A stretch of DNA of 64,000 nucleotides from Legionella jamestowniensis (GTDB taxonomy: Bacteria > Pseudomonadota > Gammaproteobacteria > Legionellales > Legionellaceae). The DNA lies in assembly GCF_001467745.1 (NCBI RefSeq), contig NZ_LNYG01000013.1:1115354-1179353 (forward strand). Direction: 5' to 3'. Position numbers and translations under genes: made by a program. The notes under the pieces were generated by a model. It was not told where the DNA came from. It did not search any database and saw nothing but the letters and a program-made list of their open reading frames with translations. Positions 37,179 through 49,749 of the stretch are shown here, one piece after another. The first letter of the stretch is position 1; every line of letters starts with the position of its first letter.

Positions 37179-37409
37179 AAGTCTTATGATTCATGCTAAT
37201 TTGCAAATTAATGCAAATCGGGTTAATAAAGCAAATTACAATTATTTGCGAAAAGTTAGCCAACAAATTTCTTTGTTTTAAGGCTCAAGGTGCAGAATAG
37301 TGCATCTAATTTTTAAGCACAGATTTGCTTCATCTTTTGCCTACTTGTGTGGAGGCGTAGACATGGTGGTTGTATATCTTGCTATTAAAATGCATTTACC
37401 CTGATCCAA

Positions 37410-37605
37410 TGTGAATAATCTAGCATAAAGCCAGTAAAGATGCGAATGGCTCTAATTATTCACGGCATTTTCTCACCAAATTCACAGAGTTATCCACAAA
37501 CACTAAATATTCATGTTTATATTTACAAATATAAATTTCATTTAAAATCAAATAGTTAATATAAATTAAACTTTATTTGCGAATGAAATCATAAAGTTAT
37601 TCACA
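37410..37605. other. cluster of DnaA-box-like sites around an AT-rich segment
   Basis: Sites matching TTATNCACA: TGTGAATAA (minus strand, 37410-37418), TTATCCACA (37490-37498, the strongest consensus) and TTATTCACA (37597-37605); TTATTCACG at 37456-37464 has one mismatch. The 100 bases between the second and last perfect sites are almost only A and T, like an unwinding element. The arrangement resembles an origin or a DnaA-titration site. Neighbouring genes on both sides run leftward, so an orientation switch expected at oriC is not seen here. The whole 37179-37792 spacer has no convincing gene. Confidence 0.45.
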
Positions 37606-37753
37606 CGCTGTGCAAAAATAAATTTCTATGGCTTTATTTAAGCTTACTTACTGTTGGACTTATTTCGAGATCCTCCATGCAAAAGAGGTGTCATCTCCGC
37701 TCAGGCGAAGATTCATATAAAAGAAATTCTATTTTTATAAACAGGTGATGTCT

Positions 37754-37787
37754 AAACTGCCCGACTGAAAAGCCGAGACAGTTTTTT
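37754..37787 (+). terminator. rightward rho-independent terminator, possible end of a small RNA
   Basis: AAACTG pairs with CAGTTT, with an inner imperfect stem closed by a GAAA tetraloop (37767-37770) and TTTTTT at 37782-37787. The T run lies on the rightward strand, yet no gene on that strand precedes it in the spacer. Upstream, 37666-37697 can fold as GAGAT-CCTC...GAGG-ATCTC. An intergenic rightward transcript ending here is therefore possible. The same hairpin could also mark the 3' end of the leftward atp operon, which stops five bases beyond. Confidence 0.4.
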
Positions 37788-37792
37788 CTGGA

Positions 37793-38215
37793 TTATTTAA
37801 TATTTTTACGAATTTTTTGAATTGCACGAATTTGAGCAACAGCTCTTGCCAACTCAGCAGCAGCCTTTGAGTAATCCATCTCTGCGGATTTATTAGCAAT
37901 TGCTTCTTCAGCACGTGCTTTTGCGGCTAAAGCTGCAGCTTCATCAATTTCTTCAGCGCGTTCAACTGCATCTGCCAAAACAGTGACATAGTAGGGTTGC
38001 ACTTCCAGCATTCCGCCTGAGACATAATAAACCTCCTGAGCGCCACCTGGTAAAGTGATGCGAATTTCACCAGGTTTTAAAAGCGTCAACAGAGGGGCAT
38101 GTCCAGGCACAATACCAACTTCCCCAAGCTCTCCAGTGGCGACGACCATTTCGACGACACCGGAGAAAATTTCCTGTTCAGCACTGACGATATCTAAGTG
38201 CGTTGTTATTGCCAT
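37793..38215 (-). CDS. atpC: ATP synthase epsilon subunit
   Basis: A 140-residue epsilon subunit, beginning [19 protein letters not shown], very close to the E. coli start MAMTYHLDVVSAEQQMFSG. An N-terminal beta-sandwich ([20 protein letters not shown]) is followed by a two-helix C-terminal domain that can inhibit the enzyme. The frame is open five codons further upstream into atpD, but homology and GAGG upstream favour this ATG. Last gene of the atp operon. Confidence 0.94.
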   Translation of the reverse strand: MAITTHLDIVSAEQEIFSGVVEMVVATGELGEVGIVPGHAPLLTLLKPGEIRITLPGGAQEVYYVSGGMLEVQPYYVTVLADAVERAEEIDEAAALAAKARAEEAIANKSAEMDYSKAAAELARAVAQIRAIQKIRKNIK

Positions 38216-38226
38216 GTCTGTTTGCC

Positions 38227-40484
<2,258 letters not shown>

Positions 40485-40565
40485 ATCTTGCTTCGCCTTA
40501 ATTAAACAAGCTACTGAATCAGTAACCTATATAAATCGTGTGCCGCCATAATGGCGGCAGCTTTA

Positions 40566-42119
40566 TTACCAACTACCAGTGCGTTTAAACTCTTCTACCG
40601 CGCTCTTTAACTGAGCCTCGATATCATTGTCGTAAGCACCCGTTTCGTTAATTTTCTTCAACAAGGCTGCATGAGACGCCCGCATATAGCCATGCAAGGC
40701 AGCTTCAAATGCAGTCACTTCTGAAACGGGAATGTCATCCAGGAAGCCTTTTTCCACGACAAAAAGTGAAACAGCCATTTCAGCTACTGATAGCGGAGAA
40801 TATTGTTTTTGTTTCATTAATTCGGTAATACGTTGGCCACGCTCCAATTGTTTGCGCGTTGCATCATCAAGATCCGAGGCAAACTGAGAGAAGGCTTCGA
40901 GTTCACGGTACTGTGCCAACGCAAGACGTGTACCACCACCTAATTTTTTCATAATCTTAGTTTGCGCAGCTCCACCTACACGTGAAACGGATAAACCAGA
41001 GTTAATCGCAGGACGAACACCTGAGTTGAACAAATCAACATCAAGGAAAATCTGACCGTCGGTAATGGAGATTACGTTGGTTGGTACGAACGCCGAAACG
41101 TCACCGGCCTGTGTTTCAATAATTGGCAAGGCAGTAAGTGAACCAGTTTTGCCAGTGACTTCACCATTTGTTAATTTCTCGACTTCTTGCGCATTAATTC
41201 TTGCTGCACGCTCCAATAAGCGAGAATGTAAATAGAAAATGTCTCCAGGGTAAGCTTCACGTCCCGGTGGGCGACGCAGTAACAATGAAATTTGACGATA
41301 AGCCCAAGCTTGTTTAGTCAAATCATCATAAACGATAAGGGCATCTTCACCACGTTCCATGAAGTATTCACCCATTGCGCAACCTGAATAGGGGGCAATA
41401 AATTGCAACGCAGCCGAATCAGAAGCGCCGGCTACTACAACAATGGTATGCTCCATTGCACCGTGCTCTTCGAGTTTGCGTACAATTGCAGCGACAGAAG
41501 ACGCTTTCTGGCCAATAGCCACATAGATACATTTAACGCCAGTTCCTTTTTGGTTAATAATAGCGTCAATAGCAATGGCTGATTTACCTGTTTGACGGTC
41601 ACCAATAATGAGCTCCCGCTGGCCACGTCCAACTGGAGTCATTGCATCAATCGCCTTTAATCCAGTTTGAACTGGCTGGTCTACTGATTGACGTGAAATA
41701 ACCCCTGGGGCCACTTTTTCGATAGGTGACATTTTTTCAGCATTGATTGGACCCTTTCCATCAATCGGATTCCCTAATGCATCGACAACACGACCCAAAA
41801 GACTTCTACCGACAGGAACTTCAAGAATACGTCCGGTACATTTACCCTTATCGCCCTCAGACAATGCAGAGTAATCCCCAAGAATTACCGCACCCACGGA
41901 ATCGCGTTCCAAGTTAAGTGCCAAACCGTAAACCCCACCAGGGAATTCAATCATCTCTCCTTGCATGGCGTCTGCCAAGCCATGAAGGCGAACGATACCG
42001 TCTTTTAAACTAACAATTGTTCCTTCGTTTTTTGCTTCAGAAACAACGTTAAATTGCTCAATTTTACTTTTAATTAATTCACTGATTTCAGATGGGCTTA
42101 ATGCTACTTGTTCTGACAT
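40566..42119 (-). CDS. atpA: ATP synthase alpha subunit
   Basis: A 517-residue non-catalytic nucleotide-binding subunit. P-loop [15 protein letters not shown] (about 169-183), the signature [17 protein letters not shown] with the arginine finger, and the start [17 protein letters not shown] are all present. E. coli AtpA is 513. Eighty-one bases separate it from atpG. Confidence 0.98.
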   Translation of the reverse strand: MSEQVALSPSEISELIKSKIEQFNVVSEAKNEGTIVSLKDGIVRLHGLADAMQGEMIEFPGGVYGLALNLERDSVGAVILGDYSALSEGDKGKCTGRILEVPVGRSLLGRVVDALGNPIDGKGPINAEKMSPIEKVAPGVISRQSVDQPVQTGLKAIDAMTPVGRGQRELIIGDRQTGKSAIAIDAIINQKGTGVKCIYVAIGQKASSVAAIVRKLEEHGAMEHTIVVVAGASDSAALQFIAPYSGCAMGEYFMERGEDALIVYDDLTKQAWAYRQISLLLRRPPGREAYPGDIFYLHSRLLERAARINAQEVEKLTNGEVTGKTGSLTALPIIETQAGDVSAFVPTNVISITDGQIFLDVDLFNSGVRPAINSGLSVSRVGGAAQTKIMKKLGGGTRLALAQYRELEAFSQFASDLDDATRKQLERGQRITELMKQKQYSPLSVAEMAVSLFVVEKGFLDDIPVSEVTAFEAALHGYMRASHAALLKKINETGAYDNDIEAQLKSAVEEFKRTGSW

Positions 42120-42136
42120 GAAATCTATCCTCTCTA

Positions 42137-42682
42137 TTATGCGGCTAACCGGGCACCCAGTCGCTTTAACTGTTCTTGCACCGAACCATCAATTACCAAA
42201 TCACCAGCCTGAATAACCGCACCACCAAGCAATGATTCATCAATACTTACCTCAAGCGTTATCTCACGCTTTAATCGCTGTCGTAATGATTGTTTAAGTT
42301 GCTCTTTTTGTGCATCAGATAACTTAGAAAAACTGCGAACATTAACAACAAGTGTTTTTTCCTGCTCGGCACGCAGCGCTTCATACAGCACTTTCATATC
42401 TGGAAGAAGCAAGAGCCGCTTATTTTTCGCCAATAAAGAAACCAGGTTTTCAATGGCCTTTAATTCATTAATGCCTGAGTTGGCAAAAGGCGTCATTAAT
42501 AATTCCTGGTGTTGCTCTTCTGTTGTCTCAGGATTTGTAATGAATTGGGTTACAGCATCGTTCATTACAGACACAGCCAAGACCTGTAAAATTTCAGACC
42601 ATTGACTAAGCTTGTTAACAGCCAGAGCATATTCAAATATGGCTTTTGCATAGGGTCTGGCAATGGTTGTTGTATCTGCCAT
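42137..42682 (-). CDS. atpH: ATP synthase delta subunit
   Basis: A 181-residue peripheral-stalk subunit that links F1 to the b dimer. The N-terminus [16 protein letters not shown] and the C-terminal [20 protein letters not shown] are the two conserved blocks of OSCP/delta. Length is close to E. coli (177). It starts one base after the atpF stop. Confidence 0.95.
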   Translation of the reverse strand: MADTTTIARPYAKAIFEYALAVNKLSQWSEILQVLAVSVMNDAVTQFITNPETTEEQHQELLMTPFANSGINELKAIENLVSLLAKNKRLLLLPDMKVLYEALRAEQEKTLVVNVRSFSKLSDAQKEQLKQSLRQRLKREITLEVSIDESLLGGAVIQAGDLVIDGSVQEQLKRLGARLAA

Positions 42683-42683
42683 A

Positions 42684-43160
42684 TCAAATCTCTTTAATTA
42701 GACTATCCAGTAGTTCACTGTTTGCCTTCTCATCGATTTCTCGCATAAGAATTTTTTGTGCACCGGCAACTGCTAGTTGAGCAACTTCTTTACGCAAGCT
42801 GTCACGAGCACGATTAAACTCTTGCTGCAATTGCTCATGAGCAATTTTCGCTTGTTTTTGTGCTTCCAGCTTGGCTTCTTCTTTTGCTTCTTCAACCAGT
42901 TGAGCGGCACGTCGAGTCGCTTTTTCAATAATATCAGAAGCTTGCGCTTTGGCTTGCTTCAATTCATCTTTAACACGATGCTGAGCCAATTCCAGTTCTT
43001 TACGCCCACGCTCTGCAGAGGCCAAACCATCTGCAATTTTATCTTGGCGTTCTTCCATTGCTTTCGCCAACGGTGGCCAAACAAACTTCATGGTAAACCA
43101 GACAAATGCTGCAAAAACAAGCATTTGAACAATTAGCGTTAAATTAATATCCAAGGTCAT
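42684..43160 (-). CDS. atpF: ATP synthase b subunit
   Basis: A 158-residue subunit with one N-terminal membrane helix ([23 protein letters not shown], about residues 7-30) and a long charged helix that dimerises as the stator. E. coli b is 156. The frame opens upstream at 43196, but AGGAGA lies just before the ATG at 43160, whose product MTLDINLTL matches the family start. A GC-rich hairpin separates it from atpE. Confidence 0.95.
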   Translation of the reverse strand: MTLDINLTLIVQMLVFAAFVWFTMKFVWPPLAKAMEERQDKIADGLASAERGRKELELAQHRVKDELKQAKAQASDIIEKATRRAAQLVEEAKEEAKLEAQKQAKIAHEQLQQEFNRARDSLRKEVAQLAVAGAQKILMREIDEKANSELLDSLIKEI

Positions 43161-43177
43161 TTCTCCTGTAACATTCG

Positions 43178-43194
43178 GGGGCGTTGCCCGCCCC
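43178..43194. promoter_or_regulatory. GC-only hairpin between atpE and atpF
   Basis: GGGGCG, a five-base loop and CGCCCC. It lies between the atpE stop and the atpF ribosome site, with no U run following in the leftward transcript. A stem here could protect atpE mRNA or slow atpF translation and so help the c subunit be made in excess; in E. coli differential translation does this. The role is inferred. Confidence 0.5.
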
Positions 43195-43205
43195 ATTAGG
43201 TGTTA

Positions 43206-43505
<300 letters not shown>

Positions 43506-43522
43506 TTAAATTAAAGTTAAAA

Positions 43523-44745
<1,223 letters not shown>

Positions 44746-44877
44746 AAAAATTCACCCATCTTTCAACGCGCGGATTATAAAGTAATCAACTTGGATAAGC
44801 AACGGCAGTACCTAAAATTGTCCTTTTTTTCTTCTTGCCTGAGGAAGCTGTTTTTTATAGACCTTCGCTTTTTATCC

Positions 44878-44906
44878 CTATTCCACACTGGAATAGTCCT
44901 ATTCCA
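44878..44906. promoter_or_regulatory. operator-like triple CTATTCCA site
   Basis: CTATTCCA (44878-44885), CAC, TGGAATAG (44889-44896), TC, CTATTCCA (44899-44906). This is a perfect eight-base palindrome followed by a third half-site in the orientation of the first, exactly 21 bases later, about two helical turns. It lies between divergent atpI and the 144-residue protein gene, so it may control either. No repressor for it is identified in the window. Confidence 0.5.
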
Positions 44907-44973
44907 AACTATATTTTGTTCAAATTGCACAAAATTTATATAATGAAGATGTTTCGTTAACCTTGGAGTAGCC

Positions 44974-45408
44974 ATGAGATTATTTACACAACATTTATCA
45001 ACTTTGGAAAAATCATTATTGCGAAATTTACCCGCTCATGTTTTTTCAATGTTGAAAGATAAAAATTTAACTGCCCAAGAAGCGCATGAATTTATCTCAA
45101 CTGACGATAGTTTAAAAGAGGACCCTGTTTCTATAAGCGTTATTTTTCAACCCGCCACGGTACATCCAGAGCAGGTAGAAATTCGAATTTATTCGGAAAA
45201 CTCGGACTCTTCACTAAGCTTCTTTTTTTCTAATAAAATTTGGCTTTGCACGGGCATGGTGAACCAAGGGATAGATTTTATAATGGAGCATTCCCAGCAG
45301 CAATCTACCGTAGAGCAGGCAAAAAGCACCGTAGAGAAAGGCAATAAAATTATAGCATTATTTAATCGATTAGAACCTATAGCTAGCCAATCTCTAAGCC
45401 ATTCTTGA
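44974..45408 (+). CDS. 144-residue protein of unknown function
   Basis: No family is recognised. The N-terminal third is helical (LEKSLLRNLPAHVFSMLKDKNLTAQEAHEFIS), the middle is strand-rich (SISVIFQPATVHPEQVEIRIYSE), and the C-terminus is a polar helix (QQSTVEQAKSTVEKGNKIIALFNRL). No signal peptide or membrane helix is seen. CTTGGAG precedes the ATG. It converges on the exporter gene of the peptide operon and diverges from atpI, with a striking palindromic operator between. Confidence 0.65.
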   Translation: MRLFTQHLSTLEKSLLRNLPAHVFSMLKDKNLTAQEAHEFISTDDSLKEDPVSISVIFQPATVHPEQVEIRIYSENSDSSLSFFFSNKIWLCTGMVNQGIDFIMEHSQQQSTVEQAKSTVEKGNKIIALFNRLEPIASQSLSHS

Positions 45409-45445
45409 GGGCTTTGATAAGTGTAGTGCCTTTTATAGTCATTGC

Positions 45446-47542
45446 TTAGATAGTCTTATTGATCTGATTAAGATCTATAACTCTATCCGCCATCTGAATT
45501 GTTTCAATTCGGTGAGCAATGACAACTTGTGTAATTGCAAGCGTTGCCAAGGTATGGTTAATATTTCTTTCATTGGCGACATCCAAATGACTGGTTGCTT
45601 CATCCATGAATAAAATTTTTGGTTTCTTATACAAAGCTCTGGCGAGTAGAATGCGTTGTTTTTGGCCTCCTGATAGGGTAGACCCCATATCACCGACCAA
45701 CGTTTCATAACCCATGGGTAATTTTATAATTTCCTCATGGATACAAGCTAATTTTGCAGCGGCATACACTTCATCTAGAAGAACGTCTTCACTGAAAAAA
45801 GAAATATTATCGAGAATGGAGCCTGTGAGCAATGAATCATCTTGCATTACTGAAGCCGTTAATTCACGATAATTTTTTAAACCGAAATCATCGAGTGAAA
45901 TCCCATCGATATATACCTCACCACTGGCTTTATGCAAGAGTCCCATCATAACTTTCAGTAAGGTTGATTTACCGCAACCGGAAGGCCCGATTATTGCTAT
46001 CTTTTCCCCTGCTTTTATATCGAGATTGATATCATTCAAAATGGTTTTCCCATTGGCATCGTATTTAAAATTAACATTTTTTAAACATAAAGCGCCTTTC
46101 ATTTGTTCTGTATGACCAGAGCCTGAGGGTACCTCCTCATATTCCTGAAACAAAATATCGCTTAAACGGTTTAATTGGATTGCAATCAATTTATAATCAA
46201 TTAAATTTTGCATCAGCGACGTGGTTTTATTCACGAATGATTGACGATAGGAAAGAAAGGCTATTAGCATCCCTGCAGAAAACTTATTGCTCAACACTAG
46301 TGAACAACCTACACAAATAATTAGAATAGGTTCTAAGTGAAATAATAATTGGTTCACACAGTGGTAAATCACATTAATTTTGGCTATTTTTATGTCTGCA
46401 TTCAAGGAGTTGACATAGCTATTGCGCCATGTATGAAATCTTACCCGTTCTTTTGCAAATGATTTAATTGGAATAATTGCCTGCAGCGTCTCCAGAAATA
46501 CAGAAGCTGATTTTGCATGTTGCACAATGGAGGTTTCTGTTTCCTTTCGTAAAGAGTAATAAAATAGATAGCGAATAGTCATGCAGATTGATAATGAGAA
46601 TAGAATCAATGATGTGAGTACATAGCTATAAAGCAGCATCACGAGCAAATTAATAATCAACATAAACCCATCGAGTACTGCATTAACGAAGTCTGTACTG
46701 ATTTTCTTTTGAATTTGATCAATAGAATGAAATTTTGACTGAATATCGCCTTTATGCCTTTTTTCAAAAAAATCGAGGGGTAATTTTAAAAGGTGATTAA
46801 CAACATTGGCAGAAAACTTTTCCGTCAAATTGTTTGTTAAATAAATTATTAAATGCCCGCGAATATATTCAGTAAAAATCTGAATCAAAATTAAAATAAT
46901 GAACGCCGACGCAATAATATACAAATTATCAATCTCACTGGAACCAATGACATCATCAGTCACATATTGTATAAACAGTGGATTTAATAAATGTAGAATT
47001 TCAATCGAAAAAGAAAGTAAAATTAATAAAATCATGGATTTATTAATACCACTCACATTTTGCACCAAATCGTACAAACTTAACTTTGCACAATCTCTTA
47101 TTTTCTGAAAATGGTCTGTTTTTTCAACTTCAAGCACAATGCCTGTAAACGATTTAAACACTTCATCCATACTGCAGTGTTTAAGTCCAATTGCCGGATC
47201 ATGGATGGTGATAGAATGTCGACTTACTTTTTTCAAGACAACAAAGTGATTCATATTCCAATGAATGATCGCTGGTGTCTTAATCTGGCGCAGCTCCTCT
47301 AAAGATACCCGCAAAGGCCTGGTTATAAAGCCTAAATTTTCAAACATTTCTTTCAGGGTTAGCAAGGTTACACCGCGCTGTGAAGGCCTGCTTATGCGTC
47401 TGATAGCACGTAAGTCGAGTTCATGCCCCCAAAAATTACTAATCATTGCCACACAAGCGTGCCCACATTCAGCCACTTCATCCTGAAGGATAACTGGCAA
47501 TCGACTGCTTTTTTTAAATTGAAGACTTGCTGTATAACTCAT
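45446..47542 (-). CDS. C39-peptidase-containing ABC exporter (PCAT)
   Basis: A 698-residue protein joining a protease and an exporter. The N-terminal C39 domain (1-145) has oxyanion Gln Q20, catalytic C26 in QDEVAECGHAC, H99 in NHFVVL and D115 in HDPA, so the triad is intact. A six-helix ABC membrane domain (about 165-440) is followed by the ATPase: Walker A GPSGCGKST (519-527), Q567, LSGGQ (623-627), Walker B ILFMDE (643-648) and H677. PCATs cut double-glycine leaders and export the core. Last gene of the leftward peptide operon; the start overlaps the adaptor stop by four bases. Confidence 0.94.
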   Translation of the reverse strand: MSYTASLQFKKSSRLPVILQDEVAECGHACVAMISNFWGHELDLRAIRRISRPSQRGVTLLTLKEMFENLGFITRPLRVSLEELRQIKTPAIIHWNMNHFVVLKKVSRHSITIHDPAIGLKHCSMDEVFKSFTGIVLEVEKTDHFQKIRDCAKLSLYDLVQNVSGINKSMILLILLSFSIEILHLLNPLFIQYVTDDVIGSSEIDNLYIIASAFIILILIQIFTEYIRGHLIIYLTNNLTEKFSANVVNHLLKLPLDFFEKRHKGDIQSKFHSIDQIQKKISTDFVNAVLDGFMLIINLLVMLLYSYVLTSLILFSLSICMTIRYLFYYSLRKETETSIVQHAKSASVFLETLQAIIPIKSFAKERVRFHTWRNSYVNSLNADIKIAKINVIYHCVNQLLFHLEPILIICVGCSLVLSNKFSAGMLIAFLSYRQSFVNKTTSLMQNLIDYKLIAIQLNRLSDILFQEYEEVPSGSGHTEQMKGALCLKNVNFKYDANGKTILNDINLDIKAGEKIAIIGPSGCGKSTLLKVMMGLLHKASGEVYIDGISLDDFGLKNYRELTASVMQDDSLLTGSILDNISFFSEDVLLDEVYAAAKLACIHEEIIKLPMGYETLVGDMGSTLSGGQKQRILLARALYKKPKILFMDEATSHLDVANERNINHTLATLAITQVVIAHRIETIQMADRVIDLNQINKTI

Positions 47543-48546
47543 GTAAATAATTTCCCGTAATAACTATATAAAGGATCAAAAATCCATTGCCATAACTTTC
47601 TTTTTGAACCTACAACCACAGCTGATAGAGTCATTCCATGCTGAATTTTTTTCTCCCTGCCATACACCATGACATGCTGTCTTTCCAGACTAGCAATCAC
47701 TTTATAATAAGGCTCCCCTATACGAATGGGTTTTTCCTCTTCCTCATCGGTCATGATATTTTGGCTAATTTCTTTAATAGTTGCTGCGTAAGTACCGAAA
47801 CGCTGATAGGGGTAAGCATCATAACGAATCAAAATTTTGCTATTTTTATCAAGAAAACCTGCTTTTCTGGCCGGAATGAATAATTCCACTATCAGCTCAG
47901 CATCAGCCGGAATAATGGTTAATAAAAACTTCGTGCTGTTAACATATTGCCCCTCTTTGTAAAGCACACTGGAAATAATGCCCTCAATGGGAGCGTGCAC
48001 GATGAAAGAACGGCTCTGCTTGTAATTAATCCTATCCATTTCAAGAAGGCTTTCTTTATTTTCAAGCTCATATAGCTCTTCCTGCTTTTGATTGTACTCA
48101 GCCTTCGATAGGTATTTTTTCTGTAACAACAATCGCATGGCAGCAAGGTTTCTGCTTTTATGCGCAATTTCCTTTTCGATGAGTTTGTGTCTTTTCTCTA
48201 ATTGCGCAGCTATATCTTGTTCATTGCTTCTAAAAGAAGTATCTACGAGGAATAAAGTGCCATCTTTGTTTATTTTTTCGCCCTGATGAATATAACTTTC
48301 AGCAATAATTCCATTCATTTTAGGATAAACACGCACCAGTGCTTTGGTTGAATTGACATATCCGGAAACAATAAATTTTTCCGAAAATTCAGCAAAAATT
48401 AGAAAGGCACCAATTAAAAAAATGAATAGGGAAAAACCTATTGTCAAAAATTTATATCCTGGTGGCGTATTAATAAAAATTGCCCCGTAAATTCGTTCTT
48501 TTTTATGCTGAAGTACTTCAGGTCGAAAAAATAATTCTTCTTTCAT
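47539..48546 (-). CDS. HlyD/CvaA-like adaptor of the peptide exporter
   Basis: A 335-residue membrane fusion protein. MKEELFFRPEVLQHKKERIYG is the short cytoplasmic N-terminus typical of colicin V-type adaptors. One helix follows (about 31-55), then a first lipoyl half (GIIAESYIHQGEKI), a coiled hairpin (about 110-180), a second lipoyl half (VHAPIEGIISSVLYKEGQYV) and a beta-barrel region. It would bridge the PCAT to a TolC-type channel, which is not encoded here. A longer frame starts at a TTG at 48648; the ATG at 48546 matches the family better, though its Shine-Dalgarno is weak. Confidence 0.88.
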   Translation of the reverse strand: MKEELFFRPEVLQHKKERIYGAIFINTPPGYKFLTIGFSLFIFLIGAFLIFAEFSEKFIVSGYVNSTKALVRVYPKMNGIIAESYIHQGEKINKDGTLFLVDTSFRSNEQDIAAQLEKRHKLIEKEIAHKSRNLAAMRLLLQKKYLSKAEYNQKQEELYELENKESLLEMDRINYKQSRSFIVHAPIEGIISSVLYKEGQYVNSTKFLLTIIPADAELIVELFIPARKAGFLDKNSKILIRYDAYPYQRFGTYAATIKEISQNIMTDEEEEKPIRIGEPYYKVIASLERQHVMVYGREKKIQHGMTLSAVVVGSKRKLWQWIFDPLYSYYGKLFT

Positions 48547-48710
48547 CAGAGGAACTCTATACTTACCCGTGGTGGAAGGTAATAGCAACCGTTTAGCCAG
48601 GACTCGCTCTTTATTTTTTCCATAGTAATTTCTAAGTTTTGCTGGCAATCAATTCCATTTGATTACCCACTGTAACTATTGTTTTCGTCCTGAGTCGAAC
48701 AATTAATGGA

Positions 48711-49739
48711 TTAACTAACTGTGGTCTCCAACCAATTTTTCCAAGCCGAAAAATCAGTTTCCCCATAATTTTTACCGCTTATCTTTTTCAAAATTTGATA
48801 AGCAATTCTATGATTATTAGGTTGTTTTAATTTTAAAATGGCTAACAGATCTTTTCCTCCTTGTTGTTTAATAAGTCGTTTTGAATCCGCAGAGTCTAAG
48901 GTCGTTAGTAATACATGCAATGCTTTATTTCTATCCGTTACACTCGGGGAATCCAATAACTCCAAAAATGGCTTTGGATTAACGTCTGTAATTTTTGCCA
49001 TAGCTATAGTGGCACCAATAACTCGTATCACATCATTACGAACATCACTGTCTTTATCGTGCACATGCGGTGTTAACAAGGTTACAATCTCTTGCGGGTT
49101 TGAAAAATGGCCGATTAAAAAAGCAGCTGCCGCACGACGTTGCGGATCAGGATCATGATTTAACGTATTAATAATTAACTCCCGTTGCTTTATAGCGCCT
49201 TCATTAAATTTAGCTAAATAGGGCTTTAATTCGGGATGCTGAAAATCGGTAATGCAATGATAAACAGGACAGGGGGCGCCACTCGGCGGGGTATTTAGAG
49301 CGATAACGGTCGACTTTGTGCCAAAAGCAATCATTTCATTGATTAAATCATTTTTAGGTTTAAAAGGTCCCGAAGGTATAGCCGGACTGGCAAAGCGAAG
49401 TCTTTCGGGTTGGCCTTTTCGGATAACCTCGATAGTCGTATATTTATTTTCATTCAGCGGGTAATGAATTGTATTTAAATCCACGTACAAATAGTCACCT
49501 TCTTTTTTAATATCTTCAATCAGGTTACTCTTTAGTTCAGTCATTCTTTCAATAGACATCTTATCGCTATTTTTAAATACTTTTTCAGTAAGATCAGCAA
49601 AATCGTCAATACTTTTAGCGTATTTTTTCACGATTTGTTGAGCTTTATAGGATTCATCTCCATACAAATCAATCACATTGCCGGCATTTAAATAAAACGG
49701 TAATGTTAGGCTTGCTGTAACTAGTAACATTTTTATCAT
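48711..49739 (-). CDS. exported HEAT-repeat protein in the peptide operon
   Basis: A 342-residue protein with a signal peptide (MIKMLLVTASLTLPFYLNAG), so it is probably periplasmic. The C-terminal half has HEAT-like repeats: DPDPQRRAAAAFLIGHF, DKDSDVRNDVIRVIGA and SPSVTDRNKALHVLLTTL. A CPVYHC pair of cysteines lies just before them, and the N-terminal part is helical with a beta segment. It is ten bases from the ATP-grasp gene. A role as immunity protein, target mimic or peptide-binding factor fits its place, but none is shown. AAGGAT precedes the chosen ATG; a longer frame to 49772 overlaps the ligase. Confidence 0.78.
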   Translation of the reverse strand: MIKMLLVTASLTLPFYLNAGNVIDLYGDESYKAQQIVKKYAKSIDDFADLTEKVFKNSDKMSIERMTELKSNLIEDIKKEGDYLYVDLNTIHYPLNENKYTTIEVIRKGQPERLRFASPAIPSGPFKPKNDLINEMIAFGTKSTVIALNTPPSGAPCPVYHCITDFQHPELKPYLAKFNEGAIKQRELIINTLNHDPDPQRRAAAAFLIGHFSNPQEIVTLLTPHVHDKDSDVRNDVIRVIGATIAMAKITDVNPKPFLELLDSPSVTDRNKALHVLLTTLDSADSKRLIKQQGGKDLLAILKLKQPNNHRIAYQILKKISGKNYGETDFSAWKNWLETTVS

Positions 49740-49749
49740 GATTTTATCC

